In this document: positions 6,309-9,268 of the stretch, piece by piece
How positions within the stretch are numbered: position 1 is the first letter of the stretch
How the letters are laid out: each line of letters starts with the position of its first letter
Assembly (NCBI GenBank): GCA_031277045.1
Contig: JAISLX010000115.1
Coordinates: forward strand, 1 to 9,268
Length of the DNA: 9,268 nucleotides
Direction: 5' to 3'
From: Treponema sp.
Lineage (GTDB): Bacteria; Spirochaetota; Spirochaetia; Treponematales; Breznakiellaceae
Notes under the pieces: generated by a model
Seen by the model: the letters and a program-made list of their open reading frames with translations, nothing else
Told to the model about the DNA's origin: nothing
Database searches by the model: none
Translations under genes and position numbers: made by a program

Positions 6309-6854
6309 ATGAAACGGATTATTGTCCATGTATGTCAGAGGGTTTTTTCAAAACCAGCCGGAATTTGGAGAAAGCTTGTCTTAACCGGAATTACCCTTTT
6401 CCTGGGTATTGTTGTCTCCGCCTGCGCGGAGGGACCCGCCGTGGGTAAACGGGCCCCCGATGTTACTCTGGTTGCCCCCGGCGGCCGGACCGCAAAGCTT
6501 TCCGATTACCGGGGCAAGCCCGTGATTCTGCATTTCTGGGCAACCTGGTGCGGGCCCTGTGTCAGGGAACTGCCCCTTATCGCCGAACTTGGCGCCTGGA
6601 ATTCCGCGGATCTCACTGTCCTGGCGGTGAACTGCGCCGAATCGGATCAGGAGGTCTCTTCGTTCCTTGCGGACAGGAAACTGACCCTTAACGTGATGAT
6701 GGACCGGGACTTCCTCATTTCAAAGACCTACAACGTAGACGCCATCCCCCAAACCTTCATGATTGACGCGGGAGGGTTTATTAAGTCCGTCAGGGTGGGG
6801 GCCTACGATCAGCGGGACCTCAACCGGGACCTTTCCGCCCTGCTTGGCGGATAA
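6309..6854 (+). CDS. TlpA-like thioredoxin-fold lipoprotein (thiol-disulfide oxidoreductase)
   Basis: This 181-residue protein is predicted to be anchored outside the cytoplasmic membrane. A hydrophobic segment at about 23-36 ends in the lipobox VSAC with C39 as the lipid-bearing cysteine. The TlpA/AhpC-TSA-like domain follows: GKRAPDVTL (46-54), LSDYRGKPVILHFWATW (64-80), active-site WCGPC (80-84), and a cis-proline in IPQTF (P147). An extra cysteine, C109, lies in AVNCAES. The role is reduction or oxidation of extracytoplasmic thiols, probably fed by the iron-sulfur membrane protein upstream; the coupling is an inference. The start is the ATG with AGGAG five bases upstream (6299-6303). The roughly 20 residues before the hydrophobic segment are long for a lipoprotein signal and contain a palindrome-like stretch (FSKPAGIW) resembling 5094-5124. 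Confidence 0.9.
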   Translation: MKRIIVHVCQRVFSKPAGIWRKLVLTGITLFLGIVVSACAEGPAVGKRAPDVTLVAPGGRTAKLSDYRGKPVILHFWATWCGPCVRELPLIAELGAWNSADLTVLAVNCAESDQEVSSFLADRKLTLNVMMDRDFLISKTYNVDAIPQTFMIDAGGFIKSVRVGAYDQRDLNRDLSALLGG

Positions 6855-6860
6855 ATTCGC

Positions 6861-6890
6861 TCTTTTCCCGGAAACTTGATCTGCCGGAAA
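6861..6890 (+). terminator. Weak candidate terminator after the redox cassette
   Basis: TTTTCCCGG pairs with CCGGAAA with one bulge around a loop of about 12 bases, just downstream of the tlpA-like stop codon. No T run follows. Position is the main argument, since the next gene has its own promoter. Confidence 0.25.
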
Positions 6891-6915
6891 GACAGAAACG
6901 AAAACGCCAGGGCGC

Positions 6916-6944
6916 TTGACGCTTTTTGGTGTCTTTGATATTCT
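6916..6944 (+). promoter_or_regulatory. Sigma70-type promoter for tRNA-Thr and the downstream block
   Basis: TTGACG (6916-6921) and TATTCT (6939-6944) are separated by 17 bases. Transcription would start near 6951, about 18 bases before the mature tRNA. This is the best promoter upstream of the tRNA-Thr, rpmG, tRNA-Trp, secE, nusG run, and no equally good one is seen inside that run. Confidence 0.6.
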
Positions 6945-6968
6945 TATTGGACTTGTATGCGCGGTTAT

Positions 6969-7041
6969 GCCCTTGTAGCTCAGTTGGCAGAGCATATCCA
7001 TGGTAAGGATAAGGTCAACAGTTCGATTCTGTTCGAGGGCT
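6969..7041 (+). tRNA. tRNA-Thr (anticodon GGT)
   Basis: A full cloverleaf can be drawn. The acceptor stem is GCCCTTG/CGAGGGC with discriminator T, the D stem is GCTC/GAGC with loop AGTTGGCA, the anticodon stem is TATCC/GGATA with loop ATGGTAA and anticodon GGT at 7002-7004, the variable loop is AGGTC, and the T stem is AACAG/CTGTT with loop TTCGATT. The CCA end is not encoded (GTC follows), so it must be added by tRNA nucleotidyltransferase. Confidence 0.95.
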
Positions 7042-7065
7042 GTCGGAAAAGCGCGGTTTTTCGGG

Positions 7066-7104
7066 AGCTTTTAGGCGAAGCTGTTCCAGAACTTCGGTTT
7101 TTGG
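7066..7104. repeat. Tandem hairpins between tRNA-Thr and rpmG
   Basis: Two adjacent palindromes are present: AGCTT-ttaggcg-AAGCT (7066-7082), then CCAGAAC-TTC-GGTTTTTGG (7086-7104, imperfect). The first shares TTTTA-x-GCGAAGC with the in-frame repeats at 4186 and 5298. The second resembles the palindrome at 6243-6268. The rest of the 158-base gap holds no gene. The structures could help release the tRNA from the transcript or could be an interspersed repeat. Confidence 0.4.
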
Positions 7105-7199
7105 TGAGACAGGCTTTGTTTGTCCGGCTTCCTTAGGTTGGCGGTAAAAGTTTTGTAAATGGGTGATTAAACCCGGATTTTGACCGGAAGAGGTTCAAG

Positions 7200-7373
7200 A
7201 TGGCAAGTAAGAAACAGGTTGTGGAGTTGGTGGCGCTTCAGTGCAGCGTGTGTAAGCGGCGGAATTATACCACCGCGAAAAACCGGCGGAATACCCAGGA
7301 AAAACTGGAGTTGAGCAAGTACTGTCCCTTTGACCGGAAGCATACCCCGCACAAGGAGACCAAGATAAAATAG
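7200..7373 (+). CDS. rpmG: 50S ribosomal protein L33
   Basis: This 57-residue ribosomal protein of the large subunit reads [20 protein letters not shown] and then [11 protein letters not shown], both typical of L33. A zinc-ribbon first half is present (C15-S-V-C18), but the second pair is incomplete: C42 is followed by PFD where the zinc-binding type usually has a second cysteine (CPxC). GAAGAGG lies six bases before the ATG. It sits between tRNA-Thr and tRNA-Trp ahead of secE, an order I associate with treponemes. Confidence 0.96.
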   Translation: MASKKQVVELVALQCSVCKRRNYTTAKNRRNTQEKLELSKYCPFDRKHTPHKETKIK

Positions 7374-7411
7374 AATTTCCCCCAAAAAACGCCGTTTCGC
7401 GGGGGCAATAA

Positions 7412-7484
<73 letters not shown>

Positions 7485-7546
7485 GGAAGAATTTATAAAA
7501 AGTTGTGCGGCGCACGGGGAAGGATATTTGATTTGTTGAGGGTGCT

Positions 7547-7726
7547 ATGAATAAGTTGGTGCAGTTTGTTAAAGAATCCTACGCGGAATTACGGAAGGTT
7601 GTGTGGCCAAGCCGGGATGATGTTGTTAGTTCCATCAAGGTGGTCATTATTTCAACCGTCATCATCGCCGCCGCCTTGGGTTTGGTGGATGCGCTGCTTC
7701 TTGTCGGTATCAGGGCGATATTTTAG
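7547..7726 (+). CDS. secE: Preprotein translocase subunit SecE
   Basis: This 59-residue, single-helix form of SecE belongs to the SecYEG protein export channel in the cytoplasmic membrane. The amphipathic N-terminal part carries the conserved ESYAELRKVVWPSRDDV (residues 10-26), with the hallmark WPSR. One membrane helix follows at about 32-55. Bacterial SecE is commonly this short outside the enterobacteria. GAGGGTG precedes the ATG, three bases after the final G. It is immediately upstream of nusG, the near-universal arrangement, and is missed by length cut-offs of 60 residues. Confidence 0.95.
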   Translation: MNKLVQFVKESYAELRKVVWPSRDDVVSSIKVVIISTVIIAAALGLVDALLLVGIRAIF

Positions 7727-7768
7727 TTCGCGCCGGGGCGCGTAAACCGCAGGCGGTAAAGGGAAATC

Positions 7769-8332
7769 ATGGCTTCGGGCTGGTACGCGATTCAAACATC
7801 CACGGGATGGGAGAACAAAATAGAGAAAATGATCCGCATGATGATCAAGAACGGCGAATTGGATAAAGAAGTCGTCCTTGATGTCAAAATTCCCGTTGAA
7901 GTTGTGGTGGACACTCAGGGTGGGAAAAAGCGGGAAAGAACCCGGAAAACATATTCGGGATATATTTTTGTGGAGATGGATCTGCCCGATGCCCCCGCGG
8001 TGTGGAAGGCCAACTGTTCCAGGATAAAGAAGATACAGGGGGTTCACGGTTTTGTCGGTACGCTGGGGGACGCCAAGCCCCAGCCTCTTCCGGCGGACGA
8101 GGTCCGGAATATGCTCCAGAAGTCCGGGGACATTAAGGGCGAGCGTCCGGCCCGGGCCCGGCAGAGTTTTTCCGCAGGGGAACAGGTTAAAATTATTGAT
8201 GGACCTTTTGAGTCATTTACGGGGACTATCGAAGATGTGAACCAGGAGAAAAGCAAACTTAAAGTTATGGTTGGAATATTTGGGCGCAATACCCCGGTGG
8301 AAGTCGATCTTTTGCAGGTTGAAAAACTGTAG
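7769..8332 (+). CDS. nusG: Transcription termination/antitermination protein NusG
   Basis: This 187-residue elongation factor binds RNA polymerase through its N-terminal NGN domain (GWYAIQTSTGWENKIEK at about 4-20 through residue ~115, with SGYIFVEMDL at 63-72). The C-terminal KOW domain (about 133-187, GEQVKIIDGPFESFTGTIEDV at 137-157) contacts Rho or ribosomal protein S10 in studied species. Length and domain order are normal. AAAGGGAA sits just before the ATG. It lies 42 bases after secE and presumably shares its transcript. Confidence 0.97.
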   Translation: MASGWYAIQTSTGWENKIEKMIRMMIKNGELDKEVVLDVKIPVEVVVDTQGGKKRERTRKTYSGYIFVEMDLPDAPAVWKANCSRIKKIQGVHGFVGTLGDAKPQPLPADEVRNMLQKSGDIKGERPARARQSFSAGEQVKIIDGPFESFTGTIEDVNQEKSKLKVMVGIFGRNTPVEVDLLQVEKL

Positions 8333-8372
8333 GGTTTCTTCGGGATTGCGCGTTTTAGGAAGGGGACTTGTA

Positions 8373-8425
8373 AGCCAACTTTTGGCTGGCGGATAACCAG
8401 CCGGGTTATCGAACAGGTTCAATAA
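8373..8425 (+). promoter_or_regulatory. Chain of overlapping alternative hairpins in the rplK leader
   Basis: Four palindromes overlap in series: AGCCAA/TTGGCT (8373-8387), GGCTGG/CCAGCC (8384-8402), GATAACC/GGTTATC (8392-8410), and TTAT-GAAC/GTTC-ATAA (8406-8425). Each overlaps the next, so hairpins 1 and 3 can coexist, or 2 and 4, but not neighbours. This is the geometry of a conformational switch or attenuator. A weak promoter-like pair (TTGTAA at 8368-8373, GATAAC at 8392-8397, 18-base spacer) overlaps the same bases. Confidence 0.45.
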
Positions 8426-8476
8426 CGTGGGAGGGGCCGTCGTGTTCCGTTAGCCGTTTGCCGCGGCAATACCACG
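8426..8476 (+). promoter_or_regulatory. Probable L1-binding autoregulatory leader of rplK-rplA
   Basis: CGTGG (8426-8430) pairs with CCACG (8472-8476), and GCCGT (8436-8440) pairs with GCGGC (8463-8467). Between them is an asymmetric internal loop, GAGGG on one side and AATA on the other. In many bacteria the L1 protein represses its own operon by binding a leader element mimicking its 23S rRNA site, with a GTGGGAG strand facing an ATACCAC strand. Location directly before the rplK ribosome site (AAGGAGAG, 8477-8484) supports this reading. Confidence 0.6.
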
Positions 8477-8487
8477 AAGGAGAGTAT

Positions 8488-8919
8488 ATGGCAAAGAAGA
8501 AAATTACGGCCGTGATTAAGCTGCAGTGCCCCGCGGGCAAGGCGACTCCGGCCCCTCCCGTGGGTCCCGCGCTTGGCCCTCACGGGGTCAGCGCCCCCCA
8601 GTTTGTCCAGCAGTTCAATGACCGGACAAAATCCATGGAACTGGGGCTTATCATACCGGTGGTCATCACCGTGTATCAGGATAAGTCCTTTAGTTTTATC
8701 CTCAAAACTCCTCCCGCGGCGGTACTGATCAAGAAAGCCGTGGGGATCGAGAAGGGTTCCGGAGAGCCGCACAAGAACAAGGTGGCGAAACTTCCCAGAG
8801 CCAAGCTTGAGGAAATTGCCAAAATGAAGATGGCCGACCTTTCGGCAGTTGATGCCGAAGGGGCCATGAGGATCATCGCCGGGACCGCCCGGTCTATGGG
8901 TGTCGAGGTGGAAAAATGA
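8488..8919 (+). CDS. rplK: 50S ribosomal protein L11
   Basis: This 143-residue large-subunit protein forms the GTPase-associated region with 23S rRNA and contacts translation factors. [20 protein letters not shown] is followed by the conserved [14 protein letters not shown] and [17 protein letters not shown]. Length is standard. The start is the ATG after AAGGAGAG; an in-frame TTG at 8458 would add ten residues lying inside the leader structure and is rejected. The stop overlaps the rplA start (ATGA). Confidence 0.98.
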   Translation: MAKKKITAVIKLQCPAGKATPAPPVGPALGPHGVSAPQFVQQFNDRTKSMELGLIIPVVITVYQDKSFSFILKTPPAAVLIKKAVGIEKGSGEPHKNKVAKLPRAKLEEIAKMKMADLSAVDAEGAMRIIAGTARSMGVEVEK

Positions 8920-9268
8920 AGCGTGGAAAAAAATACCTCGAAAGTCTGAAAAAATACGACAGGGCCGCTGTTTACGATGTAAACGCGGCGATGGAACTGA
9001 TCAAGTCCCTGGCCGCGGCCAAATTTGACGAGACGGTAGACGTGTCGGTCAAACTAAACCTGAAAAAAAGCCAGTCCGTGCGGGATACGGTGGTGCTTCC
9101 CCATCAATTCCGGGGCGAAAAGCGGGTTCTGGTTTTCTGTAAACCCGAAAAGGAAAAAGAAGCCCAGGATTCCGGGGCGGCTTATGTGGGCGCCGAAGAC
9201 CTCATCGAAAAGATCAGGGGCGGCTGGCTCGATTTCGATGTTGCCGTGGCCACCCCGGATATGATGAA
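8916..9268 (+). CDS. rplA: 50S ribosomal protein L1 (partial, 3' end outside the window)
   Basis: The first 117 residues of L1 are present: [15 protein letters not shown], then [15 protein letters not shown], then [20 protein letters not shown] and [12 protein letters not shown]1 forms the mobile stalk at the ribosomal exit site and usually represses its own operon through the leader. The ATG overlaps the rplK stop (ATGA), indicating coupled translation. Where many bacteria have a GVDPRKSDQ-like stretch and an HGTG loop after VVLP, this protein has NLKKSQS and HQFRGEK, a shorter-charged variant I associate with treponemes. Confidence 0.97.
   Translation, partial: MKRGKKYLESLKKYDRAAVYDVNAAMELIKSLAAAKFDETVDVSVKLNLKKSQSVRDTVVLPHQFRGEKRVLVFCKPEKEKEAQDSGAAYVGAEDLIEKIRGGWLDFDVAVATPDMM

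Noticed and set aside
7485..7546. Separate promoter for secE after tRNA-Trp
   Set aside because: AT-rich pieces (TTTATAAAAA) and a small GTGC-GGC-GCAC hairpin are present, but no -35/-10 pair with acceptable spacing was found.

Overview
This is a GC-rich window, and most of its length codes for protein. The right third is the housekeeping order tRNA-Thr, rpmG, tRNA-Trp, secE, nusG, rplK, rplA. That order, the style of the L1 and L33 proteins, the two-subunit oxygen-sensitive fumarase and the small CXXC membrane protein together suggest an anaerobic spirochaete of the Treponema group. The high GC would fit the termite-gut treponemes. This placement is an inference from gene order and remembered family features, not from a search.

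Layout. Positions 1-71 are the last codons of an unidentified rightward gene. It ends at a perfect 16-bp hairpin (71-107) that it shares with the convergent fumarase genes. The class I [4Fe-4S] fumarate hydratase is read leftward, alpha subunit first (723-1562) and then beta (121-723), with a one-base TAATG overlap. From a compact divergent promoter region, a dipeptide/oligopeptide-type ABC importer is read rightward: a substrate-binding protein (1626-3185) and two permeases (3193-4176 and 4160-5005). No ATPase genes follow. The binding-protein promoter leaves almost no leader, so this mRNA is probably leaderless.

Positions 5142-6854 hold a compact redox cassette. It contains a 48-residue membrane protein ending in a CLEC motif (CD1871A-like), a polytopic NapH-like 4Fe-4S membrane protein, and a TlpA-like thioredoxin lipoprotein with WCGPC. 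Together they look like an electron relay from inside the cell to thiols or disulfides outside the membrane. This is the most interesting functional unit in the window.

From 6916 onward a strong sigma70-type promoter drives tRNA-Thr and the translation/secretion block. The 155-bp gap before rplK holds a chain of overlapping, mutually exclusive hairpins, followed by a probable L1-binding autoregulatory site.

Small palindromic or hairpin repeats are scattered through the accessory half. Two 31-base copies (28 of 31 identical) lie in the same reading frame near the N-termini of two unrelated membrane proteins, which recalls protein-coding palindromic elements. No stretch longer than 300 bases lacks a gene.
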